DNA from: Archangium gephyra
GTDB lineage: Bacteria > Myxococcota > Myxococcia > Myxococcales > Myxococcaceae
Direction of reading: 5' to 3'
Length of the DNA: 64,000 nt
Assembly (NCBI RefSeq): GCF_001027285.1
Contig: NZ_CP011509.1
Coordinates: forward strand, 794,501 to 858,500
Positions 10,112 through 17,805 of the stretch are shown here, in pieces. Made by a program: the position numbers and the translations under genes. Each line of letters begins with the position of its first letter. Within the stretch, counting starts at the first letter, position 1. The notes beneath the pieces are model-generated. The model was not told the DNA's origin and did no database searches. It worked only from the letters and a program-made list of their open reading frames with translations.

Positions 10112-10864
10112 TCATCCACCGGTGGTGACGAGGCGCACGGCTTCCACCACGACCTCGGGCTCCGTGAGCTGCGGGAAGTGTCCGCTCCGGTTGGCGATCA
10201 GCTGCTTTCCCCGGGGCGACAGGGCCGTCAGGCGCCGCTGGTGTTCCGCTCGTGCCGCGAGCGCTTCCGCCGGGGTGGCCCAGGCCATGGCCGGTTTGCC
10301 GCCCGTCACGACCACGAGCGGGACGTCCGGGAAGGGGCCCGCTCTCTGGATGAGCTCGACGGTGCGCGAGACGTGTTCCGTCTCTCCGTGCTCATCCTTT
10401 CCGAAGAGTGCATCGAGCGTGCGCTGGGTGAAGCGCTGAAAGCCGCTCTGATGGCTGGCCATGACACCGACGTCCTCGGGCGCGGTGGCATCGAGCAGCA
10501 CCACGCCCGAGACCTCATCCGGGTAGGTCCGGGCGAGGAGATTGACGGCGAGGCCGCCGAGCGAATGCCCCACCAGCACGTAGGGCGGAGACAGGTGGGC
10601 GTGACGCAGCAGCGCACGGAGCGACTCGACGATGACGTCTCCGGTCTGCGCGACCACCGGCTTCCCGCTGCCGCCGAGCCCCGGGCGGTTGTACGCGAAG
10701 ACGGTCCCCAATGCGGACAGCGGCTCCCATACCCGGAGCCATCCCTCGATGGGGCCGCCGGCTCCATTGATGAGCACGAGGGTGGGGGAGCCCTGCCCCA
10801 CGATGAGGTACTCGAGCTCCTGTCCCTGGATGCGGGCCTTCTGCTTGGGAGGAAGTGGCTTCAT
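10112..10864 (-). CDS. Alpha/beta hydrolase
   Basis: A 250-residue soluble hydrolase. The oxyanion region is LINGAGG, the nucleophile elbow is GHSLGG (Ser at about 92), and a catalytic Asp (VLLDATAPED) and a His near the end (RSGHFPQLTEP) complete a triad. This fits esterases, lactonases or haloalkane-dehalogenase-like enzymes; the substrate is unknown. Its ATG overlaps the stop of the upstream HVWNAF-family gene by four bases (ATGA). It is therefore the last gene of the radical SAM operon and may process or transport the product of that system. Confidence 0.85.
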   Translation of the reverse strand: MKPLPPKQKARIQGQELEYLIVGQGSPTLVLINGAGGPIEGWLRVWEPLSALGTVFAYNRPGLGGSGKPVVAQTGDVIVESLRALLRHAHLSPPYVLVGHSLGGLAVNLLARTYPDEVSGVVLLDATAPEDVGVMASHQSGFQRFTQRTLDALFGKDEHGETEHVSRTVELIQRAGPFPDVPLVVVTGGKPAMAWATPAEALAARAEHQRRLTALSPRGKQLIANRSGHFPQLTEPEVVVEAVRLVTTGG

Positions 10865-11631
10865 GCGGGAGGGGGAGCGGTTCTCTCACGCTTCAGTGGC
10901 GGTTGGCACGGACGAAGGAACGCGAGCGGGTCCGTGTCGGGCCAGGCCTCGAACACCTTCACCGAGATGTGCAGGTGGTGGCGGCGGGCGATCCGCTCCA
11001 CGGCGGTGTAGCTGGTGGGGAGCTCCTCGAACACGGCGCCCACCCGCAGCATCGGTTCGCCGAAGCCGTCACCTTCCTTCCACGCGGGGCGCACCTTCCC
11101 ATCCACTCCCGTCACCAGCGGTCCGTCCTCCGCGTTCAGCTCCTCCACCAGCGCCTCGAGCAGACTGCTCGTCTCTTCCTGGCCGTGCTGGCCCTTCCAG
11201 AGCTCGAAGATGCTCACCAGCGGGTGGTGCGCGTGGTCCAGCTCCGTCTCCACCCGGCCTCCCCGGGCGTAGATGAACTCGCCGAGCGTCCGCGGCAGCG
11301 TGAGGGTGTAGTCGTGGTGCACGAACACCTGATGGCCGATGGCCCAGGCCTCCGGCGCCTGCTTCCCGGAGTAGTTCGGCCAGTCCTCCCAGCCGCCGAT
11401 GTCCTCGCCCGCGGTGAGCCCGTGCTTCTGGATGAAGACGTCCAGCGGCGAGGGCCGCTCGGGCTCCTTCCTCTCCGAGTTCGCCGCGTCCCACCAGACG
11501 CCATGGGCCTCCAGCACCTCCTTCAGCTCGGCCGCTACCCGCGCCGCCTGCTCCTCCTCCTCGAACCGGCCCACGATGGTGTAGCTGCCGCTGTTGTTGC
11601 TCGCGAAGGCATTCCAGACATGAAGCTTCAA
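10861..11631 (-). CDS. HVWNAF-family protein, short paralogue
   Basis: A 256-residue protein of a family I cannot name. It begins MKL followed by HVWNAFASNNSGSYTIVG and shares this start and several later blocks with the next gene upstream. The shared blocks are GHQVF, LTLP/LTLQ, HAHHPLVSIFEL versus HAHGDLVSVFEL, EDGPLVT/DDGPLVT, YTAVERIARRH/YTAVETIARRH, and DPLAFLRP/DPLAWLRP. It has no signal peptide or membrane helix and looks cytoplasmic. It lacks the C-terminal extra domain of its paralogue and ends in a Pro-rich tail. It lies in a four-gene operon with a radical SAM protein and a hydrolase, overlapping the hydrolase start by four bases. It may be a partner or substrate of the radical SAM enzyme (inference). 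Confidence 0.8.
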   Translation of the reverse strand: MKLHVWNAFASNNSGSYTIVGRFEEEEQAARVAAELKEVLEAHGVWWDAANSERKEPERPSPLDVFIQKHGLTAGEDIGGWEDWPNYSGKQAPEAWAIGHQVFVHHDYTLTLPRTLGEFIYARGGRVETELDHAHHPLVSIFELWKGQHGQEETSSLLEALVEELNAEDGPLVTGVDGKVRPAWKEGDGFGEPMLRVGAVFEELPTSYTAVERIARRHHLHISVKVFEAWPDTDPLAFLRPCQPPLKRERTAPPPA

Positions 11632-11668
11632 GGTTGAACCTCCTCGCTCCCAGGCCTCGGGCCAGGAG

Positions 11669-12610
11669 CTACTCGGCGGGGCGCAGCTCCGCGTTCGCGC
11701 CGCCCTTGCGCAGGAACTGCACGGCCTGCTCGGCCCGGTCCCGGGTGAGCCGTTTCAGCACCGCGTCTGGGAGCCACTTCAACACCGTGGGGCCGTCGAT
11801 GTATCTGCCGCGCCGCAGCTCCACCAGCCGGCGCGCCACTTCCTTCAGCGAGTGCCCCGCATCGAGAATCCAGACATCGAACAGCTTCCGCGCGAGCGCC
11901 GGATGCGAGGGCCTCAACCAGGCCAGTGGGTCCCCCGGGGACTGGTCCTCGGAGACCCGCACCGTCACCTGCAAGCCATGGCGGCGCGCGATGGTCTCCA
12001 CTGCCGTGTAGCCCGGGGCGAGCTCCAGATCCTGGAACACCGCGCCCAGCGTCAACACCGGCTCGCCAGGCTTGGAGCCCTCCCTCCACGCGGGCTGCAC
12101 ATCGAAGGGCGCCAGCGTCACCAGCGGCCCGTCATCCGCGTACCACTCCTCGACCACGGCCGAGACCGTCGCGGCCTTCGTCTTCTTCGGCAGCGTGCCG
12201 TGCAATTCGAAGACGCTCACGAGGTCGCCATGCGCGTGCCGGATGCGCGTCTCCACCTTCCCGCCCCGCACCCGCAGGAACTCCTCGTACGAGTCCTGCA
12301 ACGTCAGCGTCCACGGGTCGTGCAGGAACACCTGATGGCCCGTGCTCCAGGCGCGCAGCTCGCCCTGGTCCGCCTGGTCCGCCTCGCTCTGCGTGAGGCT
12401 GTGCGCCTGGGTGAACGCCCGCAGCGGTGAGGGCTTCTCCGGATCCTCCTGCCGCGATTCGGGCGACCCGCGCCACCGCTCGTGCGCCTCGAGCACCGCG
12501 GACAGCTCGGCCGCCACCCGCGTGGCGAGCTCCTCGGAGGGGAACCGGCCCACGATGGTGTAGCTGCCACTGTTGTTGCTCGCGAAGGCATTCCAGACGT
12601 GAATCTTCAC
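11669..12610 (-). CDS. HVWNAF-family protein with L7/L12-like C-terminal domain
   Basis: A 313-residue paralogue of the downstream gene. The GTG start at 12610 overlaps the stop of the radical SAM gene by four bases (GTGA) and places the protein at VKIHVWNAF..., matching its paralogue. Residues 1 to about 240 are the shared HVWNAF region. The last 70 residues (FDVWILDAGHSLKEVARRLV ... AEQAVQFLRKGGANAELRP) look like the ribosomal L7/L12 C-terminal / ClpS-like fold. This small alpha/beta module binds translation factors or peptides in other settings. The domain call rests on pattern only. Function is unknown; tight coupling suggests that it works together with the radical SAM enzyme. Confidence 0.8.
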   Translation of the reverse strand: MKIHVWNAFASNNSGSYTIVGRFPSEELATRVAAELSAVLEAHERWRGSPESRQEDPEKPSPLRAFTQAHSLTQSEADQADQGELRAWSTGHQVFLHDPWTLTLQDSYEEFLRVRGGKVETRIRHAHGDLVSVFELHGTLPKKTKAATVSAVVEEWYADDGPLVTLAPFDVQPAWREGSKPGEPVLTLGAVFQDLELAPGYTAVETIARRHGLQVTVRVSEDQSPGDPLAWLRPSHPALARKLFDVWILDAGHSLKEVARRLVELRRGRYIDGPTVLKWLPDAVLKRLTRDRAEQAVQFLRKGGANAELRPAE

Positions 12611-13626
12611 AGCGCCCCTCCCGCGTAGGTCTCCAGCCCGTACCCCGCCACCCGCGCGCAGCCCGGCAGCCTCGACGCCGAGCCCAGCTCCTCCCTCCGC
12701 TCGCGCCACACCGCCATCACGTCCGCCGCGTCCCCCACCGGAATCGCCACGTGGTGGAAGCTGCACGGCATCACCTTCCGGTCACTCGTCAGCACGAGGT
12801 AGTCCCTCCCCGCCCCGCAGTCCGTGCGCCGGAACAGCCTCGGCACCGCCTCCATCCGCTCGCCCCAGCAGACGTCCAGCTTCAGCTGGCTCCGGCCCGC
12901 CAGCGCCCGGCCCAGCAGCTCCACCTTCTTCGCCAGCTCGCCCGCCTGCCCGGGAGTCAGGTGCAGCGCCCGGTCCGCCCCGTTGTAGCTGAGCAGCAGC
13001 ACGTCCCGGCACCCTCGCGACACCAGCTCCAGCACCACCGTCTCCAGCGACGCGAGCCGCTCGGGCGTCACCAGGTAGTTGACGCCAAAGCGCGCCCCCG
13101 CCTCCGCCAGCTCCTCCACCTTCCGCCGCCAGTCATTGTCCTCGTAGAGCGACAGCCGGCACTGTCCGTAGCGTCCCCGGATGGCCGCCAGCCGGCGCGC
13201 GGTGAACGCCAGCCCGTTGGTGGTGAAGCTCACCGCCAGGGGCGTCTCGTCGTACAGCCGGCACACCAGCTCCTCGAAGCGGGGGAACACCCATGGCTCG
13301 CCCCCGCCGAAGGCCACCTCCAGTACCCCCGCCTCCGCCAGCCCCGCCAGCACCTGGAAGGCCTCGTCCGCCGTCCAGGCACTCCGCGCCTCCATGTCCC
13401 GGGAGCAGAAGGTGCACGCCAGGTTGCAGCGGTTGGTGATGCCGAACTGGAGCGCCCTCGGCGCGCGCTGGCGCAGGTGCGCCGTCTCCGGCCCCTCGCA
13501 CAGCGCGTTCAGCCCGCTGTCCCGGTCGAAGAGCAGCAGCCCTCCATCCATCGGGAAGCGGCGCAGGCGGGCAAGCGCCGGCGGGACGGGGACGTGCTCG
13601 AAGGAGGGGAGGGCGGCTGGGGACAT
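12607..13626 (-). CDS. Radical SAM/SPASM-type protein
   Basis: A 339-residue radical SAM enzyme. CNLACTFC (Cys 67, 71, 74) is the CX3CX2C motif that holds the SAM-binding 4Fe-4S cluster, followed by the GGEPW (glycine-rich) motif. A C-terminal part with DCGAGRDYLVLTSDRKVMPC and a late GCARV resembles a shortened SPASM/twitch domain with an auxiliary cluster. Such proteins modify peptides or proteins. It is the first gene of an operon with two HVWNAF proteins and a hydrolase. I see no short precursor peptide gene next to it, so the substrate may be one of the HVWNAF proteins. The ATG at 13626 gives a compact start; the frame is open upstream but there it is Arg/Pro-rich and unlikely to be coding. 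Confidence 0.87.
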   Translation of the reverse strand: MSPAALPSFEHVPVPPALARLRRFPMDGGLLLFDRDSGLNALCEGPETAHLRQRAPRALQFGITNRCNLACTFCSRDMEARSAWTADEAFQVLAGLAEAGVLEVAFGGGEPWVFPRFEELVCRLYDETPLAVSFTTNGLAFTARRLAAIRGRYGQCRLSLYEDNDWRRKVEELAEAGARFGVNYLVTPERLASLETVVLELVSRGCRDVLLLSYNGADRALHLTPGQAGELAKKVELLGRALAGRSQLKLDVCWGERMEAVPRLFRRTDCGAGRDYLVLTSDRKVMPCSFHHVAIPVGDAADVMAVWRERREELGSASRLPGCARVAGYGLETYAGGAL

Positions 13627-13816
13627 GGCGGGGCGCTGACGCCGGGCGGGCAGCCGTCCTGACGCTCCCGCCAGGACTCCCTCCCGGGGAGCGAGGGAGG
13701 ATACCGGAGGTCCGCGCCGCCAGGCGGGGGAGGGGCCGGGGATTTCCCCTATTCGCGTGGCGTGGGCGCTCGTGCGAGCATGCACGGGTGGTGGTTGGTC
13801 GACACGAGGGCCGGCG

Positions 13817-15526
13817 ATGACGATTCGCGCCAAGGTGTTCCTGTTCGCCTTGTTGGCGGTCGGGCTCGTGTGCCTCATGGGCATCCACCTCTACGTGGGG
13901 GCCCAGAAGGGCCAGTACATCCGCGAGCAGCTCACCGCCATCCAGGAGCAGCGCGACGCCTACGAGCGGTTGCACGCGCTGGCCTGGCCCTACCTGAACA
14001 TGCTGGCCCAGACCCGGCGGGTGGAGGGCAGCACCGCGCTCGCGCAGCGCGAGCTCATGATGAAGGTGGAGCAGGAGCTGGCGCTGCTCGGCGACAGCCT
14101 GTCCCGCGAGGAGCAGTGGCTGGACGACAGGCCCGAGATGGTCGAGCGGGACGAGCAGCGGCAGCTGCGCGATGCCTACCAGCACTGGTCGGAGTGGGCG
14201 GCGGCACGCGTGCGCGCCCTCCCCGAGGGCTCCTCCGTGGGCTCCACGTTGGAGTGGTTGCTGTACTCCCAGTTCGAGCAGAACGTGGGCGAGCGCATCA
14301 CGTCCATGCAGCAGGCCGAGAAGTCCGAGATGGACGAGCTGCGGCGCCGCTGGGACCACAACGTCCTGCTCACCCGGCAGCTGGCGCTCGTCTTCCCCGC
14401 CATCTGCCTCGTGCTCGTGCTGGCGCTCGCCTTCGCCATCCTCACCCCCCTGCAGCGCTCGCTCCGGGGGCTCATGGCCGTGGCCGAGCGCATCGGGCGG
14501 GGAGACTTCGACATCCAGCTGCCCCCCGTGGGCCAGGACGAGCTGGGCCGGCTCACGCACGCCTTCGACCGGATGGCGCGCGAGCTGCGCGAGTTGCTCG
14601 AGGAGAAGCAGCGGCTCATCCGCGCCGAGGCCGAGGCCTCCGAGCGCGAGGCCCGCCGCTACCACGCCATGCTGGAGGACACGGTGCGCACCCGCACCAC
14701 CCAGCTCGCCGATGCCAACGTCCGCCTCCAGGACAGCCTCCAGCAGCTCCAGTCCGCCCAGGAGCAGCTGCTCTTCGCGGACCGGCTCGCCGCCGTGGGC
14801 CGGCTCGCCGCGGGCGTGGGCCATGAAATCAACAACCCGCTCGCCTTCATCCTCAGCAACCTGCGCTACGTCCACCAGGAGCTGAAGCAGCTGCCCGGCG
14901 CCCCCTCCGCCGAGGACCGCGAGGAGATGATCAACGCGCTCGCCGAGGCCAGCGAGGGTGCCGAGCGCGTGCGCCTCATCGTGCAGGACCTCAAGACCCT
15001 GTCGCGGCCGGATGACGTGGCGCTCGGCCCGGTGGACCTGGCGGAGGTGGTGCGCGGCTCGGCCAAGATGGCCCGGCACGAGGTGCGGGACCGGGCCCGC
15101 CTGGTGGAGGACTGTGGCGAGGTGCCTCCCGTGCACGCCAACGCGGCGCGCCTGGGGCAGGTGTTCCTCAACCTCATCATCAACGCGGCGCACGCCATCG
15201 AGCCGGGCCGGGTGCAGGAGAATGAAATCCGCGTGGAGGCCCGGCTCTCCGCTCCGGACCGGGTCACCGTGGCGGTGCGCGACACCGGCGCCGGCATCTC
15301 CCCCGAGAACCTGCGGCGCATCTTCGATCCGTTCTTCACCACCAAGCCCGCGGGCGTGGGCACGGGGCTGGGGCTGTCGGTGTGCCACCGCATCATCACC
15401 GCGCTCGGCGGAGAGATTCGCGTGGAGAGCGAGCCGGGCCGCGGCACCTGCTTCTTCATCACCCTGCGCGTGGCCGATTGCTCCACGGACGCCGGGCCGT
15501 CCTCTTCCGGCCAGTCCGCGGCCTGA
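13817..15526 (+). CDS. Membrane HAMP sensor histidine kinase
   Basis: A 569-residue kinase. TM1 is at about 7-25 and a periplasmic four-helix-like sensor fills about 30-185. TM2 lies at about 188-210, HAMP at about 210-262, and a coiled coil leads to the HisKA site AAGVGHEINNPLAF with the phospho-His at about 336. The ATPase domain follows with N box NLIINAAHAI, G1 DTGAGISP, F box FDPFFTTKP and G2 GTGLGLS. No response regulator gene is adjacent, so it is an orphan kinase, as is common in myxobacteria. The ATG at 13817 puts TM1 at the N-terminus; an upstream GTG would add 20 residues without clear purpose. It is divergent from the radical SAM operon. Confidence 0.9.
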   Translation: MTIRAKVFLFALLAVGLVCLMGIHLYVGAQKGQYIREQLTAIQEQRDAYERLHALAWPYLNMLAQTRRVEGSTALAQRELMMKVEQELALLGDSLSREEQWLDDRPEMVERDEQRQLRDAYQHWSEWAAARVRALPEGSSVGSTLEWLLYSQFEQNVGERITSMQQAEKSEMDELRRRWDHNVLLTRQLALVFPAICLVLVLALAFAILTPLQRSLRGLMAVAERIGRGDFDIQLPPVGQDELGRLTHAFDRMARELRELLEEKQRLIRAEAEASEREARRYHAMLEDTVRTRTTQLADANVRLQDSLQQLQSAQEQLLFADRLAAVGRLAAGVGHEINNPLAFILSNLRYVHQELKQLPGAPSAEDREEMINALAEASEGAERVRLIVQDLKTLSRPDDVALGPVDLAEVVRGSAKMARHEVRDRARLVEDCGEVPPVHANAARLGQVFLNLIINAAHAIEPGRVQENEIRVEARLSAPDRVTVAVRDTGAGISPENLRRIFDPFFTTKPAGVGTGLGLSVCHRIITALGGEIRVESEPGRGTCFFITLRVADCSTDAGPSSSGQSAA

Positions 15527-15629
15527 GCTGTCCGGCGCTGGACGTCCGGCGGCTGCAACCCCCTGCGTCTGGAAACGGGCATCCCCATGTTGGGCGCGCA
15601 ATCCATCCGACAATCAGGAGGAGGACCGG

Positions 15630-16034
15630 ATGCCACCGCGTGGAGTGAAGAGCCCGAAGCGTCAGCGGCAGTACTCGAAGATCAAACAGTCCGCGCGCAA
15701 GCGGGGCGCCAGCGAGGGCCGGGCCGAGGAGCTCGCCGCCCGCGTCGTCAACAAGCAGCGCAGCAAGGCCGGTGAGACGAAGGGCGCCTCCAAGCGCTCG
15801 GCGAAGAAGACCTCCGCCAAGAGCTCCACGAAGAGCTCCGCGAAGAGCTCGTCGCGCCGGGCCAAGCCGGCCCGCAGCACGCGCAGCGCCGGAGCCAAGT
15901 CCCGCAGCCGCACCACCGCCGCCAAGACGCGCCGCAAGTCGAGCAGCTCGTCCGGCTCGCGCTCCCGCTCGTCCGGCTCGCGCAGCCGCTCCAGCTCGCG
16001 CGGCCGCTCCAGCTCGTCGCGCTCCAAGAAGTAG
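15630..16034 (+). CDS. Basic Lys/Ser/Arg-rich protein of the plasmid-stabilization-like family
   Basis: A 134-residue, very basic protein. The first 55 residues (YSKIKQSARKRGASEGRAEELAARVVNKQRSKAGE) match a small family often annotated as plasmid stabilization protein. The remainder is an almost pure K/S/A then R/S repeat tail (AKKTSAKSSTKSSAKSS, SRSRSSGSRSRSSS), similar to histone-H1-like or SR-type tails, which would bind nucleic acid. The ATG at 15630 follows a perfect AGGAGGAGG site. Role is unknown; DNA or RNA compaction is possible. A palindromic repeat follows. Confidence 0.75.
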   Translation: MPPRGVKSPKRQRQYSKIKQSARKRGASEGRAEELAARVVNKQRSKAGETKGASKRSAKKTSAKSSTKSSAKSSSRRAKPARSTRSAGAKSRSRTTAAKTRRKSSSSSGSRSRSSGSRSRSSSRGRSSSSRSKK

Positions 16035-16041
16035 GCGCGTG

Positions 16042-16077
16042 CTCCCTCCCCCACCGGGCGAGGGACGGGGTGAGGCT
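16042..16077. repeat. G/C-rich palindromic repeat (REP-like)
   Basis: A single unit in reverse orientation (GCGAGGGACGGGGTGAGG preceded by CTCCCTCCCCCACC) right after the stop of the basic-protein gene. Confidence 0.65.
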
Positions 16078-16092
16078 CTCCCAGCCCCCCGT

Positions 16093-16168
16093 TAAGTGGC
16101 AAGTGAAATATCACATTTAGGTTGGCCCCTCTTCTGCACTGGAGGTGTGCGCAGAAGGGGGTCCAACC
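16093..16168 (+). promoter_or_regulatory. A/T-rich promoter region and 5' hairpin covering the ribosome site
   Basis: A rare A/T-rich patch (AAGTGAAATATCACATTTAG, 16101-16120) looks like promoter or operator DNA. It is followed by a hairpin of about 19 base pairs: arm 16120-16139 (GGTTGGCCCCTCTTCTGCAC) pairs with arm 16147-16168, with a 7-base loop and three small bulges. The AGAAGGGGG ribosome site of the downstream gene lies in the right arm, so the fold would block translation. Confidence 0.5.
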
Positions 16169-17779
16169 TTGTCGCTTCACGTAGCCATCTCCGCAGTCCG
16201 CTCTCCCGTCGAGTCCCGCTCCGAGCTGGAGCCGAAGGCCTTCCGGCAGGTCATCCCGCTGGAGGACGCGCGTCCCGGACTGAAGCTCATTCCCTTCCGC
16301 TCGGGCGCCCGCCCGGGCCACGAGGCGCTCGCTCCCGGAGAGGGCTGCAGCCTGCACATCGGCCTGTTCGACTCGCGGAGCACCGCTCGGGACGACGGCG
16401 CGCTGTGGCTGCTCTACTCGCTGCACCCGGGCCTGGGCCGCCACCGCGTGAAGGAGCCCCTGCGCGTGCGCATGTCCGTGTGGCTGCTGCCGGACTCGCC
16501 CGAGGACGGTGGCACCCGCGCGCTGCCCGGCCTGGTGTGCCACGAGGTGCCACTGTGCCAGCCCGCGTGTGCCACTCCCGCCCAGCTCGTGCCAGCCGGG
16601 GCGGGCGCCTCCCGGGGCAGCTACGTGGCCGCGCTGCCGTACGCCGCCGTGCGCGAGGGGCTCTCCCGGCTGGGGGCCGCCGGGGCCGGGGCCTTCTCGC
16701 TCGCCCACCTGTTCCACCGCCGCTTCCGCGTGTCGCTGGAGCTGTGCGCCGGGGAGCGGGTGCTCGCGGGCGACTCCACCGAGGTGGAGCTCTATGACCT
16801 GGGGAGCTTCGGCTCGCTGTACCAGCGGGTGATGGACTCCCTGGTGCGGCCGGACACCGGTGCGCAGGTGGCGCGGTGGGGCGCGCGGGGGCTGTCCGTG
16901 GCCCACCACCCCTGGTTCCCCGTGCTGACCATCGGCATGGACAAGGCGCGGCTGTACCTGGAGGCACTCGAGAGCGATGTGTCCCAGCACACCACCCACC
17001 TGCCGGATCCCCGCTGGCTGGTGCGCGTGGGGCTGTACCTGGAGCTGCTCACCGCGCTGGGTGTCGTCGAGGCCGTGCGCGACGAGTACCCGGACCTGCT
17101 CTCCGCCGAGGAGCGGCACATGCTGGAGCACGCGCCCGTGCTGGCGCCCATCCGCGAGCGGCTGAACGTGGCGGCGTGGCGCGAGGTGTGGTCGCTGCGG
17201 CACATCGCCGCGCCGTCACGGTGGCTGAAGCGGGGCGTGGTGGGGGTGATGAACCTGCTGCGCAAGCAGCGGGCGACCCGGGCCTTCCTGGAGACCCACC
17301 ACGAGGACCTGGAGCGGGCGATGGAGCTGGCGGGGCCCGCGCTGGGTGGAACTCACGAGACCTGGCTGCGGGTGTTCCAGGACGCCGAGCGGGCGGTGCT
17401 GCGCAACGTGGACGTGGCGTTTCCCGAGCTGCGTGCCCTGCCGGCCCGCTGGCGGCGGTGGGTGCTGTGGCGCGAGTGCGGCGACTTCGAGGCGCTGGGC
17501 CTCGGCCGGGTGCCGGGTTGGTTGAGCCGGTGGGTGGGGGACCAGGACGGGCTGTTCGCCTCGGCGAGCCGCGAGTACCGGCGCTCGATGAACGAGGTGG
17601 CGCACCGGGCTCGCGAGCGCGGGTGGATGGTCTACTCGGGCGGCGAGTGTGTCCCGCGCGAGGCCAGCCTCATCGAGTCCTGGCTGGGACACGCGCGGGG
17701 CCGGCGCGCTCCGCGTGCCGAGTCCGAGCCGGCCTCCTGGCCCTCGGGCGCGGGCTTCGCCAGGCTGGTCTCGAAGTGA
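16169..17779 (+). CDS. Large protein of unknown function
   Basis: A 536-residue soluble protein without a recognisable family. The N-terminal half (about 1-230) is mostly beta with motifs such as SLHIGLFDSR and WLLYSLHPGLG. The C-terminal half is helical and rich in Arg/Trp. There is no signal peptide or obvious catalytic motif. I prefer the TTG start at 16169 because AGAAGGGGG sits 7 bases upstream. A GTG at 16145 is in frame but lies inside the 5' hairpin. The 3' end is only 5 bases from the convergent glycosyltransferase, with a shared hairpin. Confidence 0.65.
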   Translation: MSLHVAISAVRSPVESRSELEPKAFRQVIPLEDARPGLKLIPFRSGARPGHEALAPGEGCSLHIGLFDSRSTARDDGALWLLYSLHPGLGRHRVKEPLRVRMSVWLLPDSPEDGGTRALPGLVCHEVPLCQPACATPAQLVPAGAGASRGSYVAALPYAAVREGLSRLGAAGAGAFSLAHLFHRRFRVSLELCAGERVLAGDSTEVELYDLGSFGSLYQRVMDSLVRPDTGAQVARWGARGLSVAHHPWFPVLTIGMDKARLYLEALESDVSQHTTHLPDPRWLVRVGLYLELLTALGVVEAVRDEYPDLLSAEERHMLEHAPVLAPIRERLNVAAWREVWSLRHIAAPSRWLKRGVVGVMNLLRKQRATRAFLETHHEDLERAMELAGPALGGTHETWLRVFQDAERAVLRNVDVAFPELRALPARWRRWVLWRECGDFEALGLGRVPGWLSRWVGDQDGLFASASREYRRSMNEVAHRARERGWMVYSGGECVPREASLIESWLGHARGRRAPRAESEPASWPSGAGFARLVSK

Positions 17780-17781
17780 GT

Positions 17782-17805
17782 CGTTCAGCCGCCCAGGGCT
17801 GAACG
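17782..17805. terminator. Convergent hairpin overlapping a stop codon
   Basis: CGTTCAGC pairs with GCTGAACG across an 8-base loop. The hairpin lies over the end of the glycosyltransferase gene (minus), 3 bases past the stop of the plus-strand gene. It fits a bidirectional terminator. Confidence 0.5.
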
